Assembly (NCBI GenBank): GCA_902544135.1
Contig: CACCBF010000003.1
Location: 88,664 to 152,663 of the forward strand
Direction of reading: 5' to 3'
Length of the DNA stretch: 64,000 bases
From: an uncultured Pelagibacteraceae bacterium
Lineage (GTDB): Bacteria; Pseudomonadota; Alphaproteobacteria; Pelagibacterales; Pelagibacteraceae
Positions within the stretch are counted from its first letter, which is position 1. The number at the start of each line of letters is the position of its first letter. The notes beneath the pieces were generated by a model. That model made no database searches. It saw only the letters and a list, made by a program, of their open reading frames with translations, and had not been told where the DNA came from. Positions 41,700-51,605 of the stretch are shown in pieces. Both the position numbers and the translations under genes were made by a program.

Positions 41700-44131
41700 T
41701 GATCAATTTTTTGCTCAAAATTTGTGAGAGGAGTTAAAGTTATACTAAACAACAAATTTTCTGAAGGTTTTAGATCTCTATCTTCATAGTATGATTTGTT
41801 ATATTTAATTCCAGCTATTAAGCAGTCGTTTTTATATTCATAAATTAGATTATAATATTCCGTTAAATCAATTTTTCTATTTCGTCTTGTGTTAAATGTT
41901 AGGTAATTTTTATCATTTAATTTAATAGATGTTTTATTTTCAATTGTATTTGAGTCACCAATTGGACCATCTTCTTCAATAAAATTAAATGAAGTATTTA
42001 AATTTTTGTAATTAATCGATGTATTTAATGAATTATATTCTAAAGTATTGAGATCATTATCTAAAATAAAATTATAAGAAATATTTAAAGTATCTGAGAG
42101 ATTATTTGATATTGATCCAAAAATGTTTGTATCTTTTCCATTTATACCACTCGATTGAGGTATGAATTTTTCATTTTTATCTCTATAAACAGTTGCAATT
42201 TTTGCCTCAAAAAATTTATTTATATCATTTAATTTTGTCTTTTTATAATCAACACCTAAAGTAATTGATTTTCCCTCTTCGAAAGAGTCATCTATAGCCA
42301 ATCTATTAATATCAAAAATACCATCGACATTGATTGATCTATCACTAGAAGTATAATCCTTCATATCACCTGGATTAAATCTAATCGAGGCTTTTGGAGT
42401 AAGATAATTTATATTTTTTTCAGTCTGATTTATCATCGGTAAACTTGTATTTAGCTCAAAAATACTCATAACCTCCATTTGTGGACTAGATTTATACAAA
42501 CTGTCATTTTTTCCTATGGTGTTTAGATTTTTTAAATAAATATTATATCCATTCTTAAAGCCATAGTCGTTTATAATATCTAAACTTTGGAAATTAAGGT
42601 CATTTATAATTTTTGATCTAAAATTATTTGTATTTCTTAGATCGTTACTTCCACTAGAACTAAAATTAATTGATCCATTTTCCAAATTACTAAATAATTG
42701 CCTATCAAAATTATAATAAGGTAAGATAAATTGAAATCTATCAGAACTAGATAACTTTAGATCCTCAAATGATTGAAAGCCTGCAGTAAAGTTAAAATTA
42801 TTATTATTAACTATTAATTTTGCCTCAGAATTTAGTACATCATAGTCTGTAGGAGTTGTAACATTTTTAAAGATATTTCCATCAAAAATTTTCAGGTATG
42901 TATCATTTGAGACTTTTTTGAGAGAAACAATCAAATCACTTTGATTAAAATTTTCCCATGCTAAATTTACATCAAATTTTGCAAATATATGACTTAAGCT
43001 GTTTTTCTTGCTTGAGAGTGATGATTGATATCCGTCAACATACGCAAAATCCACTATTGCTGATGAATCTTTGTTCTCGACTCTAAACTCATTTTGAAAC
43101 ATTTTTATGTCACTATCAAATATAGTAGGTCTAAAGGTAAAATCTTTATTTTGAGAAATTACATGATAGTAAGGCAAATTTAAAGATGATCCCAAAACAT
43201 TTGAATTGTTTAAACTTGGCTTTAAAAAACCTGATTGTCTTTTGACAGTTGGATCAGGGTGAAAAAACTTTGGAAAATATAAAACTGGAACGTTATAAAT
43301 TTTTAATAACGCATCATCATAAATAAGCTGTTTTTTATTTTTGTCGTGTTTAATTTCACTAGCAGTGATAATCCAAGGAGGACAATCAGTATCGTCAGCA
43401 CAACTTGTGAAAACTCCTTTTTTAACAGTGGTGATATTATCCTCACTTTGAGCAGAAACTCCTTTCAGTCTAGGATCATTTTTTATGTTGTTAAACAGAT
43501 CTTTCTTTAAATTTATTTGAACATCTTTTGCAACAAAACTCTTTTTTTTAAAATCAAAAATTCCACTATTAAAAAATAATTTGTCATTTTGTGGTAAATT
43601 ATAATCTAAATTTACTAGAATCTTTTCACCTTTTAATAACTCATCATTAATAGAAAAACTAAATTTTTTTAATTTAACATGGGTTTGCTCATCATTATCT
43701 AATATCAAAGTATCTTTATTTGAACTTAATATCTTCTTATCTCTAAAAAAAACAACATCGATTGAGTCTAAGATAAATCTTGAATTGATTTCACTTTTAG
43801 TTTTTCCTCTACTAAATATTTTTTCACTATTTTTTTCGTATGTGATGTTATTTGAATAAATGATATAATTGTTAATTTTATCTTTAATAATAACATTACC
43901 ATTAGCATTAAGTATGTTTTCAATTTTTTGGTAGATAAAATTATCAGCCTCAATTACAAATCTATCACTAGTTGAGACTTTACCCCTTTTTGAACCTATA
44001 ATTTTGTTCCCATTTTCTAAAATTTCTATTTCAGAAACATCAAAATTGAATTGATCTTGTGCATTAGATAATTCTATTAAGAAAAAATTTAGATAGAAAT
44101 ATATAAGTGTTAATAAAATCTTATTTTTCAT
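41696..44131 (-). CDS. lptD: LPS-assembly outer-membrane protein LptD
   Basis: LptD is the beta-barrel that inserts lipopolysaccharide into the outer leaflet. This 811-residue protein begins with a signal peptide ('MKNKILLTLIYFYLNFFLIELSNA'), then an OstA-like beta-jellyroll (about 30-200), and a C-terminal barrel rich in alternating polar/apolar strands. The alphaproteobacterial landmark 'PPWIITASEIKHDKNKKQLIYDDALLKIYNVPVLYFPKFFHPDPTVKRQSGFLKP' is clear, preceded by the Cys pair in 'FTSCADDTDCPPW'. It overlaps surA by ATGA-type contact and lptG by 11 nt. Confidence 0.94.
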   Translation of the reverse strand: MKNKILLTLIYFYLNFFLIELSNAQDQFNFDVSEIEILENGNKIIGSKRGKVSTSDRFVIEADNFIYQKIENILNANGNVIIKDKINNYIIYSNNITYEKNSEKIFSRGKTKSEINSRFILDSIDVVFFRDKKILSSNKDTLILDNDEQTHVKLKKFSFSINDELLKGEKILVNLDYNLPQNDKLFFNSGIFDFKKKSFVAKDVQINLKKDLFNNIKNDPRLKGVSAQSEDNITTVKKGVFTSCADDTDCPPWIITASEIKHDKNKKQLIYDDALLKIYNVPVLYFPKFFHPDPTVKRQSGFLKPSLNNSNVLGSSLNLPYYHVISQNKDFTFRPTIFDSDIKMFQNEFRVENKDSSAIVDFAYVDGYQSSLSSKKNSLSHIFAKFDVNLAWENFNQSDLIVSLKKVSNDTYLKIFDGNIFKNVTTPTDYDVLNSEAKLIVNNNNFNFTAGFQSFEDLKLSSSDRFQFILPYYNFDRQLFSNLENGSINFSSSGSNDLRNTNNFRSKIINDLNFQSLDIINDYGFKNGYNIYLKNLNTIGKNDSLYKSSPQMEVMSIFELNTSLPMINQTEKNINYLTPKASIRFNPGDMKDYTSSDRSINVDGIFDINRLAIDDSFEEGKSITLGVDYKKTKLNDINKFFEAKIATVYRDKNEKFIPQSSGINGKDTNIFGSISNNLSDTLNISYNFILDNDLNTLEYNSLNTSINYKNLNTSFNFIEEDGPIGDSNTIENKTSIKLNDKNYLTFNTRRNRKIDLTEYYNLIYEYKNDCLIAGIKYNKSYYEDRDLKPSENLLFSITLTPLTNFEQKIDQ

Positions 44132-45194
44132 TAAATCTTCTAATCATTAGAGAGTTTACAATTGTTAATAATACTATAGGTAATAATACCGAACTAAATA
44201 AATCAATTTTTTCTGTTTTTCCGAGAACATTAAAAAAATTAAATAAATAATATATTAATACAGAAAAGAACAATCCAATTGAAATTTTAAGAATTGAACT
44301 TTTGAGTTGTTTGGTACCCATCATTATGATGCTGGAAAATATAGTCATAAGCACTAAATATATTGGAAGAGATATAAGCTTTAAAAGTTGAATATCTATT
44401 TCTATTAAAGAATAATTTAGAGATTTGTAGTTTTTCCTAAGTTCTAAAAGCTCCAATATTGATAGTGAGGACAAGTTAGAAAACAGACTTTGAATAACTA
44501 AATAGTCAAAATTTGTGTTCATTTCCAAAATTTTAAATTTTTGTTTTGTATTTTTGTCAAAAACTTTTGCATCAAATATTATCCAATTTTTATTAGATAT
44601 ATCAATTTTAGGGCTCACAATATTTCTCTTTATTTCAAAATTATTATTAAACTCAGAGATATAAGCATCAATCAAATAATTTTGATCTATTTTCACAGAA
44701 TTTATTATTAAAATTTTGTCATCAATTACATCTTTGATCCAAAGTCCATTTTTAGTGATAACTGCAAGATATTTTCCATCTGAGGTATAGTTAGTTTTTA
44801 AATCTAAATAAAAATTTTTTAAACTTGATGAAAAGCTATAAAATAAAGTTATAATTATTATACCCAATATAAAACTCATTAAACTAATTATAAATAAAAT
44901 TCTCGAATTTTTAAGACCAGAATATTTAAAAATACTTAATTGATTATTACTGAATAATGTAATGAAAAAAAGTTGAGTAGAAAGAAGAAAAATAAAAGGA
45001 AACATTTCAAATATAAAAGTTGGTGAATTAAGAAGTGATAAGTATATTGGAAAATAACTGTTAACATTTATGTCTTTAAAAAAATCTAATTCGCTAAGTA
45101 AATTAAGTATGAAAATCAAACTAAACATTATCAATGAAACATAAAAAAAACAATTTAAATAAATTTTACTTAAAAATTTTATATAGGTCCTCAT
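44121..45194 (-). CDS. lptG: LPS export ABC transporter permease LptG
   Basis: This 357-residue inner-membrane protein is one of the two permeases of the LptB2FG complex that extracts LPS from the inner membrane. It has two helices at the N-terminus, further helices near residues 60-120, a periplasmic beta-jellyroll of about 130 residues, and three helices at the C-terminus ('ISLPIYLVLMTIFSSIIMMGTK'). LptF and LptG are paralogues. I assign LptG by its position next to lptD, as in other alphaproteobacteria. Confidence 0.88.
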   Translation of the reverse strand: MRTYIKFLSKIYLNCFFYVSLIMFSLIFILNLLSELDFFKDINVNSYFPIYLSLLNSPTFIFEMFPFIFLLSTQLFFITLFSNNQLSIFKYSGLKNSRILFIISLMSFILGIIIITLFYSFSSSLKNFYLDLKTNYTSDGKYLAVITKNGLWIKDVIDDKILIINSVKIDQNYLIDAYISEFNNNFEIKRNIVSPKIDISNKNWIIFDAKVFDKNTKQKFKILEMNTNFDYLVIQSLFSNLSSLSILELLELRKNYKSLNYSLIEIDIQLLKLISLPIYLVLMTIFSSIIMMGTKQLKSSILKISIGLFFSVLIYYLFNFFNVLGKTEKIDLFSSVLLPIVLLTIVNSLMIRRFNEK

Positions 45195-46333
45195 TTTTTC
45201 CCCTTATAAGAATTTAAATTGAAATAAATTATTGAATATATCAAAACTATTATAATTATAGGAATTATGAAAATTTTAAAATTTTCAAGAACATCACTTT
45301 TTATAAATCTTAAACTCATTTCAGAAGAAATAATTAGCGATAATCCAAATAGAAAAATAAAAATTCTGTAATTAAAATAATTTATGCTTTCTTTTGATTT
45401 AAGTAGTAAAAACAAAATAGTTAACATTAAAGATGGTATATAAAAAGGTATAATAAACCTTTTGTATAATTCTTTAATAACATTATTCAAATTTGCTAAA
45501 ACACAATTTTCAATCACAACATTATTTGTGTCTATACCGAAAAAATTTATATTGTTAAGTTTTAAATAACATCTAATTAATTTAGATGTAGATACTTCCT
45601 GAGTTTTTATATAAGTTGTAGTGTTTGTTTCTAAATTTTTTAAATTAAAGTCTGATTTTGAAAATCTAAAATTTGTAATCTTATTGTTAATAAAATTAAT
45701 TGTCTCTCCTTCATGTAGTACTAATATCTGAGCATCTCTTTTATCAACAAATTTTCCTTTTTTTGCGTAAGTAATTTGAAAATTATTAATATTTTCTTCT
45801 TTCTTTAAGTATATATTTAATAAATTCCCATCATCATCTTTACCGTCACTATAAATTGTTATGTTTTTTATAGTATCATTAAATTTTTTTTGTTTAATAA
45901 AGCTCTCTAAAAAATTAACAGAAGATGTTCTTAAAAAAGATCTTGCTTTGTCTAAAGAGTTAGGAACCACAAGTGCGGCTAAGGTTATTTGTAGAAATGT
46001 TAAAAAAATTGAGAAAATTAATAAGAAATTTATAAGTTGAATTTTATTAACACCAAAATTCCAAAATATTATCAGTTCATTGTTTAATTCATATTTTGTT
46101 ATCACATAAAAAAAACTAAAAAAAAATACAAAAGGTAAAACTTTACTAACAATTTTTGGAAAGTTGAGTAATGAATAATTTATATATACTAAATAGTCTC
46201 TGCCATCTTCTATCATTATATCCAAATAATTTACTGCCTGAAATACCCAGATAATAATACTTGCGCTAAAAAGAGTAATTAAGAAAAAGGTTAGACAATC
46301 AATTAATAATTTTCTAAATAATATTTTTTCCAT
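45191..46333 (-). CDS. lptF: LPS export ABC transporter permease LptF
   Basis: This 380-residue permease is the partner of LptG. It shows the same plan: helices at about 10-35, 50-75 and 95-120, a periplasmic jellyroll ('IYSDGKDDDGNLLNIYLKKEENINNFQITYAKKGKFVDKRDAQILVLHEGETIN'), and helices after residue 290. It is the first gene of the lptF-lptG-lptD-surA-pdxA-rsmA run and overlaps lptG by 4 nt. It diverges from pepA across 82 bp. The ATPase lptB is not in the window. Confidence 0.88.
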   Translation of the reverse strand: MEKILFRKLLIDCLTFFLITLFSASIIIWVFQAVNYLDIMIEDGRDYLVYINYSLLNFPKIVSKVLPFVFFFSFFYVITKYELNNELIIFWNFGVNKIQLINFLLIFSIFLTFLQITLAALVVPNSLDKARSFLRTSSVNFLESFIKQKKFNDTIKNITIYSDGKDDDGNLLNIYLKKEENINNFQITYAKKGKFVDKRDAQILVLHEGETINFINNKITNFRFSKSDFNLKNLETNTTTYIKTQEVSTSKLIRCYLKLNNINFFGIDTNNVVIENCVLANLNNVIKELYKRFIIPFYIPSLMLTILFLLLKSKESINYFNYRIFIFLFGLSLIISSEMSLRFIKSDVLENFKIFIIPIIIIVLIYSIIYFNLNSYKGKK

Positions 46334-46415
46334 TGAAATCTTACAAAATACTAATTATATAACTCAAATATTAGCTTACAATTAATATACAACTTAAAGT
46401 ACACATATATAAAAA

Positions 46416-47870
46416 ATGTCAATAAAAATAAGCTTTAAAAAAAGCATTTTAAGAAAAATTTCCTCAAATTTGGTATTATTTGTGGATGAAAAGTTCAATA
46501 CAAAATTGATTAAAAAATATATTTCAAGTTCAGAATTTTCTTACATATCTGATTTGTTAAAAACGAATGATCTAAAAAAAAAATTATTAATTTTTGAATT
46601 AAGTTCAAAAAAGAAAGTAGTTTTAATATCAATCAAAAAAAACATAGAGAATTATGACATTGAAAATTTAGGAGCAGATTTTTATGGCCTGATTAGCAAT
46701 GCAAAAAGCAATGAATATTTTATCAATTCTGACAGTATTAATAGTATTAATAAAAATTTTATAGGACATTTTCTTCATGGACTTAAATTAAAATCGTATA
46801 ATTTTGGAAAATACAAAACAAAGAATAAAAAAAGATTAATCAACATAAATGTTTTTGGAAAAAATAATACTTCAGTCAAAGATCAATTAAAATTTAGAGC
46901 GCTAGAGGAAGGAACTTTTTATGCAAGAGATTTGGTTTCAGAGCCAGGTAATGTGTTACACCCTGACGAATATGCAAAAAGAATAAAAGTGTTAAAGAAA
47001 TATGGATTAAAAATAAATATTTATGATCAAAAAAAATTAAAAAAGTTAGGTATGAATGCTTTGTTGGGTGTGGGTCAGGGAAGTGTAAGAGGTTCATACC
47101 TTGTTACTATGGAGTGGAAAGGCCTTAAAAATAATTCAAAACCCCTTGCTTTTATTGGTAAAGGAGTTTGTTTTGATACAGGCGGATATTCTTTAAAACC
47201 AGCCAAATTTATGGAGGACATGACTTATGATATGGCTGGCTCAGCAGCTGTTGTTGGATTGATGAAAAATCTTGCAATAAGAAAAGCGAAAATTAATGCA
47301 GTAGGTGTAGTAGGACTTGTGGAAAATATGGTTAGTGGAAATGCTCAAAGACCAGGTGATATAGTAAAATCTTATAGTGGAAAAACTATAGAAATTCTAA
47401 ATACAGATGCAGAGGGAAGATTAGTTTTAGCTGATGCAATTACATTCACAGAAAAAAAATTTAAACCTAAATTTATGATAGATTTAGCTACTTTAACTGG
47501 AGCAATAATAGTTTCTCTGGGATCTGAATATGCAGGTCTTTTTTCAAATAATGACAAACTATCAAACGAATTAATTAAAGCAGGTGAAAAAGTCGAAGAA
47601 AAGTTATGGAGAATGCCTTTGCATAAAAATTTTGATAAATTAATAAATTCTAAGAATGCTGATATGCAAAATATAAATTATGTTGGAGGAGCAGGCTCAA
47701 CAACTGCGGCACAATTTTTGCAAAGATTCATTTTGAACAAAACCCCTTGGGCACATTTAGATATTGCTGGAATGGCTTTTTCAAAATATGGAGGTGCTTT
47801 AAATTCAGGTGGAGCAACTGGTTATGGTGTTAGATTGTTGAATCAATTAATTGAAGATTGCTATGAATAA
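46416..47870 (+). CDS. pepA: Leucyl aminopeptidase (M17)
   Basis: PepA is a hexameric two-metal aminopeptidase that removes N-terminal residues from peptides. The catalytic domain has 'GKGVCFDTGGYSLKPAKFMEDMTYDMAGSAAVVGLM' (Lys and Asp ligands) and the signature 'LNTDAEGRLVLADAI'. The N-terminal macro-like domain (about 1-160) is Lys-rich and diverged. The 484-residue length is normal. In many proteobacteria holC follows; here ndk starts within the last codons of pepA. Confidence 0.95.
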   Translation: MSIKISFKKSILRKISSNLVLFVDEKFNTKLIKKYISSSEFSYISDLLKTNDLKKKLLIFELSSKKKVVLISIKKNIENYDIENLGADFYGLISNAKSNEYFINSDSINSINKNFIGHFLHGLKLKSYNFGKYKTKNKKRLININVFGKNNTSVKDQLKFRALEEGTFYARDLVSEPGNVLHPDEYAKRIKVLKKYGLKINIYDQKKLKKLGMNALLGVGQGSVRGSYLVTMEWKGLKNNSKPLAFIGKGVCFDTGGYSLKPAKFMEDMTYDMAGSAAVVGLMKNLAIRKAKINAVGVVGLVENMVSGNAQRPGDIVKSYSGKTIEILNTDAEGRLVLADAITFTEKKFKPKFMIDLATLTGAIIVSLGSEYAGLFSNNDKLSNELIKAGEKVEEKLWRMPLHKNFDKLINSKNADMQNINYVGGAGSTTAAQFLQRFILNKTPWAHLDIAGMAFSKYGGALNSGGATGYGVRLLNQLIEDCYE

Positions 47871-48273
47871 AATTGAACAAACACTATCAATCATTAAACC
47901 TGATGCAGTAGAGAGAAATTTAGACGGTCAAATAAAAGAGATGTTCCGAACAAATGGTTTCACAATTGTTCAGGAAAAAAAAATTCAAATAGAAAAACAA
48001 GAGGCAGAAAAATTTTATAAAGTTCATGAGACAAAGCCATTTTATAATGATTTATGCACTTATTTATCCTCGGGACCAATAGTTGTCATGATCCTCGAAA
48101 AGGAAAATAGTATTATAGCTAATAGAGAATTAATGGGATCAACAAATCCAAAGGATGCCGCAGAGGGTACAATAAGAAAAAAATTTGGAATATCTATTGA
48201 TAAAAATTCTGTTCATGGCTCAGATAGTGCAGAGAATGCAAAAATTGAAATTGATTTTTTTTTTAAGTCTTAG
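47863..48273 (+). CDS. ndk: Nucleoside diphosphate kinase
   Basis: Ndk balances NTP pools by moving the gamma phosphate through phospho-His118 in 'DKNSVHGSDSAENA'. 'TLSIIKPDAVERNLDGQI' and 'SSGPIVVMILEKENSI' are diagnostic. I use ATG 47863 (MNKIEQTLS), which overlaps the pepA stop by 8 nt. The ORF-track start is a TTG 12 nt upstream with no advantage. The protein is 136 residues. The 3' end overlaps the convergent purN by 11 nt. Confidence 0.96.
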   Translation: MNKIEQTLSIIKPDAVERNLDGQIKEMFRTNGFTIVQEKKIQIEKQEAEKFYKVHETKPFYNDLCTYLSSGPIVVMILEKENSIIANRELMGSTNPKDAAEGTIRKKFGISIDKNSVHGSDSAENAKIEIDFFFKS

Positions 48274-48844
48274 AAAGTATTTTTTTTAAAGCTTTAGGAT
48301 ATAACAAGTGCTCTTGTTTTAAGATTTTTTTCGACAAGGTGTTTGGATCATCTTTTTTGTTTATTTTTACTTTTTTTTGAATAATTATTTTTCCGGAATC
48401 TAATTTTGAGTTTACAAAATGAACTGTACAACCCGAAAATTTTTCTTTGTTGTGTATAGCTCTTTCATGTGTCTTTAATCCTTTATATTTAGGTAATAGT
48501 GAAGGATGTATATTTAGTATTTTACCCTTAAATCTTTTAATGAAATTTCCTGAGAGAATTTTCATAAATCCTGCTAGGCAAATTAGCTGAGTTTTTCTTT
48601 TTTTTAATATGTTAATAATTTTTCTTTCATCTTTATTTTTTTGTCTGAAGTTGAAAATTTTAAAATTAATTTTGTTTTTTTTTAAATACTGAATTGCACT
48701 ACTTTTTTTATTGCTAGATATAACTAAATCAACTTTTATTGGAGAATTTTTTATTTTAGAAAATTTAATTAAATTTTTCATATTACTTCCATTACCAGAA
48801 ATAAAAATTACTGTTCTTTTTTTAATCCCAGTTGATTTTACCAT
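48263..48844 (-). CDS. purN: Phosphoribosylglycinamide formyltransferase
   Basis: PurN transfers a formyl group from 10-formyl-THF to GAR in purine synthesis. Its pattern is 'TVIFISGNGSNMKNLI', 'ICLAGFMKILSGNFIKRFKGKILNIHPSLLPKYKGLKTHERAI' (catalytic Asn/His) and 'GCTVHFVNSKLDSGKIIIQ' (catalytic Asp). I choose ATG 48844 (MVKSTGIKKRT), 8 codons inside the track start, since the extension is purM sequence in another frame. Even so it overlaps purM by 23 nt. Confidence 0.93.
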   Translation of the reverse strand: MVKSTGIKKRTVIFISGNGSNMKNLIKFSKIKNSPIKVDLVISSNKKSSAIQYLKKNKINFKIFNFRQKNKDERKIINILKKRKTQLICLAGFMKILSGNFIKRFKGKILNIHPSLLPKYKGLKTHERAIHNKEKFSGCTVHFVNSKLDSGKIIIQKKVKINKKDDPNTLSKKILKQEHLLYPKALKKILSKT

Positions 48845-49853
48845 GTAATTTGATTTGTTTTGTTCCATTGCATATTTTTCCTATAATATAAGGTTTATAT
48901 TTTTTAGGAAAAAATTTGATAACTTTACTTAAATTTTTTGGATTTATAACTAGACAAAAACCAACACCACAATTAAACGTTTTCAACATTTCATCATCAC
49001 TTATTCTATGACTTTTTAACCAATTAAATATTCTAAGAGGATTTATTTTAAATAAATTTATTTCAGCATTAAGATTGTAAGGCAAAATTCTTTTTAAGTT
49101 ATCAACTATTCCACCACCTGTTATATTTGCACATCCATTAAGAAGATTATTGTCAACAAGTTTTAAGATTTCTTTAACATAAATTTTAGTAGGCTTAAGT
49201 AATTGTTCTTTTAGAAATTTATTCTTATTTATATTTATTCTTTTTATATTTATCAATCTTCTTACCAATGAATAACCGTTTGAGTGTAATCCGCTAGATG
49301 GAACTGCTAAAATTAAATCATCTTTTTTAATTTTTTTTCCATTAGGTATTTTTTTTTCTTCAACAATTCCTACGGCAAAACCTGCAATATCAAATTTATT
49401 CTTAGCATATGTTCCTGGCATCTCGGCAGTTTCACCGCCAACCAAACTACATTTTGAAATCTTACATCCTTTTATAACTCCACTTAAAATTGATTTTAAT
49501 TTTGATAAATTAATTTTATTTATTGATATATAATCTAAAAAAAATAATGGTTTCGCACCCTGAACTATCAAATCATTTACGCTCATAGCAACGAGATCAA
49601 TACCTATAGTATTAAATTTATTGAGTAAATTTGCGATTTCAATTTTTGTTCCAACTCCATCTGTACAAGCTACAATTTTAGGATTTTTTAAATTTCTAGG
49701 AATACCAGTGATTGAGCCAAAACCGCCAATGTTATTCAACTTTTTTTTGCCTTTTTTTCTTGTAGAAATGTTAGATATGAATTTAACGAATTTATCAGCA
49801 GCATTAATGTCAACACCACTTTTTTTATATGTTAATATATTTTTACTCATCAA
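48822..49853 (-). CDS. purM: Phosphoribosylformylglycinamidine cyclo-ligase
   Basis: PurM closes the imidazole ring to give AIR, using ATP. The 343-residue protein has 'YKKSGVDINAADKFVKFI', 'GFGSITGIP', 'ACTDGVGTKIEIA', 'GIDLVAMSVNDLIVQGAKPLFFLDYI', 'LVGGETAEMPGTY' and 'LPSSGLHSNGYSLVRRL'-like 'AVPSSGLHSNGYSLVRRLI'. It is followed by purN in the same unit. The N-terminus carries a double Met, and either could be used. Its start lies 8 nt from the divergent DUF2066 gene. Confidence 0.95.
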   Translation of the reverse strand: MMSKNILTYKKSGVDINAADKFVKFISNISTRKKGKKKLNNIGGFGSITGIPRNLKNPKIVACTDGVGTKIEIANLLNKFNTIGIDLVAMSVNDLIVQGAKPLFFLDYISINKINLSKLKSILSGVIKGCKISKCSLVGGETAEMPGTYAKNKFDIAGFAVGIVEEKKIPNGKKIKKDDLILAVPSSGLHSNGYSLVRRLINIKRININKNKFLKEQLLKPTKIYVKEILKLVDNNLLNGCANITGGGIVDNLKRILPYNLNAEINLFKINPLRIFNWLKSHRISDDEMLKTFNCGVGFCLVINPKNLSKVIKFFPKKYKPYIIGKICNGTKQIKLHGKINWD

Positions 49854-49861
49854 TTTTTATT

Positions 49862-50941
49862 ATGATATTTAAAATAAAAAAAAGTATACCTAAGATCTTA
49901 TATATTTTTTTTATTTTACTATCTTTAAATATATTTTTTTTTTCCACAGATAAGATCTTTGCCAAATCTTTTGATATAGAAAACATAGATATATCAAGAC
50001 CATTTGAGATGAACTTCGATAAAAATCAGGTAATAAATGAAGGTTTTGAGCGTGCTTTTTTTGAACTAATTTCATTAATAGTAAGTTCAAATGATAGAAA
50101 TAAAATAAATAAGATTAAATTAAATGAACTTAAAGGAATGATTGAGTCATTTTCTATACAAGAGGAAAAGTTTATAAATGAAATATACTATGTAAATTTA
50201 GGTGTATCATTCAACAAAAAAAAAATCTACAAATATTTAGAAGAAAGAAATATTTTTCCCTCAATACCAAATAGAAAAAAATTCTTATTTATTCCAATTA
50301 TTATAGATGAAAATAAAAAAGATCTTTTAATCTTTGATAAGAACGAAATATTAAAAAATTGGAATATAAATTTAGAAAAAACGCATTTAATAGAATATAT
50401 ATTGCCAACAGAAGATCTTGAGGATTTGGATCAAATAAAAAAAAATTATGAAATTATTGAACAATATGATTTTAAAGAAGTAACTTCGAAATATAATCTG
50501 GATGACTCAATTGTATCGCTAATTTTTAGAGATAACGATGGACTAAGAGTTTTGTCAAGAATAACTTATAATAAGAATGAAATTATAAAAAATAAGTCTT
50601 TTCCTTTTAAAAATCTAGATGATAAAGATCAAATTAATAAATTAATTAAAGAATTAAAATTGGTTTATGAAGATCACTGGAAAAAAATAAATCAAATTAA
50701 CACTTCGATTAAACTTTTGCTAAATATTAAGATAAGCAATAAAAATAATAAAATTTTATCTGATTTTGAAAAAGATTTGAATGATCTAGATTTAATAAAT
50801 TATTTTTTTATAACTAAATTTGATAAAGATCATACTTATTATCAATTAATTTTTAATGGAACTCCAAGCACCTTTTTAAAAAAGATGGAAGAAAAAAATT
50901 ATAATTTTAACACTCAAAATAAAACTTGGTCAATTAGATGA
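49862..50941 (+). CDS. Exported DUF2066-like protein
   Basis: This is a protein of unknown function of about 359 residues. It starts with a signal peptide or anchor ('MIFKIKKSIPKILYIFFILLSLNIFFF...FAKS'). Its location between purM and hdaA and its plan (exported N-terminus, 'NEGFERAFFELISLI', 'YVNLGVSFNKKKIYKYLEE') match DUF2066 proteins of alphaproteobacteria. I use ATG 49862, 11 codons inside the track start, because it leaves a proper basic signal-peptide N-region. It probably starts the hdaA-aspS unit. Confidence 0.72.
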   Translation: MIFKIKKSIPKILYIFFILLSLNIFFFSTDKIFAKSFDIENIDISRPFEMNFDKNQVINEGFERAFFELISLIVSSNDRNKINKIKLNELKGMIESFSIQEEKFINEIYYVNLGVSFNKKKIYKYLEERNIFPSIPNRKKFLFIPIIIDENKKDLLIFDKNEILKNWNINLEKTHLIEYILPTEDLEDLDQIKKNYEIIEQYDFKEVTSKYNLDDSIVSLIFRDNDGLRVLSRITYNKNEIIKNKSFPFKNLDDKDQINKLIKELKLVYEDHWKKINQINTSIKLLLNIKISNKNNKILSDFEKDLNDLDLINYFFITKFDKDHTYYQLIFNGTPSTFLKKMEEKNYNFNTQNKTWSIR

Positions 50942-50951
50942 CTTAAGATAT

Positions 50952-51605
50952 ATGGATCAGAAAATTATAAAATTTAAACACGAAAAAAATCTTAAAGACA
51001 GTGATTTTTTTGTGTCAAAAAGTAATAAACATATTTACAATTTTTTACTAAGTTGGCCACATTGGGAAAAAAATCTTGTAAATATATGCGGAGAAAACTT
51101 TTCAGGTAAAAGTCATTTAATTAATATTTTTATAAAAAAGTTTAAAGGTGTTATTTTTAACGCTGAGACATTTGATAATAATGATTTGTCAAATTTGGAC
51201 AGTCATCAAAATATAGTCTTAGAAAATTTGAATAATAAGATTAATGAAAAATTAATCTATACTTTAATCAACACAATAGAACAAAATAATAAATATCTTG
51301 TTATAACATCATACAGACCTGTATCTGAGTTTAATTTTAATCTAAATGATTTAAAGTCAAGAGCTAAAAATTTTTTGATCCAAAATATTCAAAAACCTGA
51401 TGATGAGTTGATTTTTGCACTTTTAATTAAGAATTTATCAGATCGACAGATTGTAATAGAAAAAAAATTGGTTAATTACATAGTTAAAAGGATTCACAGA
51501 TCATATAGTAAAATATTTGATTTTATATATAAGATCGACGAAATGAGTTTAAAAAAAAAAAAATCTATTAATATAAATTTAATTAAGGAAATCTTAGGAG
51601 AATAA
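50952..51605 (+). CDS. hdaA: DnaA-related regulatory protein HdaA
   Basis: HdaA/Hda-type proteins stimulate hydrolysis of DnaA-ATP and so limit replication initiation. This 217-residue AAA+ protein has the DnaA-like N-terminus 'DSDFFVSKSNKHIYNFLLSWPHWEKNLVNICGENFSGKSHLINIF' with a P-loop, 'NIVLENLNNK' in the Walker B position, and sensor stretch 'LVITSYRPVSEFNFNLNDLKSRAKNFL'. It lacks the DnaA DNA-binding domain. Unlike many Hda proteins its P-loop 'GENFSGKS' looks functional. A run of 13 A residues lies near the 3' end but the frame stays open. Confidence 0.87.
   Translation: MDQKIIKFKHEKNLKDSDFFVSKSNKHIYNFLLSWPHWEKNLVNICGENFSGKSHLINIFIKKFKGVIFNAETFDNNDLSNLDSHQNIVLENLNNKINEKLIYTLINTIEQNNKYLVITSYRPVSEFNFNLNDLKSRAKNFLIQNIQKPDDELIFALLIKNLSDRQIVIEKKLVNYIVKRIHRSYSKIFDFIYKIDEMSLKKKKSININLIKEILGE
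51596..51600 (+). promoter_or_regulatory. Ribosome-binding site supporting a TTG start for aspS
   Basis: AGGAG ends 5 nt before TTG 51606. This is one of the clearest Shine-Dalgarno sequences in the window and supports TTG as the aspS start, since no ATG occurs before the conserved N-terminus. Confidence 0.7.
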
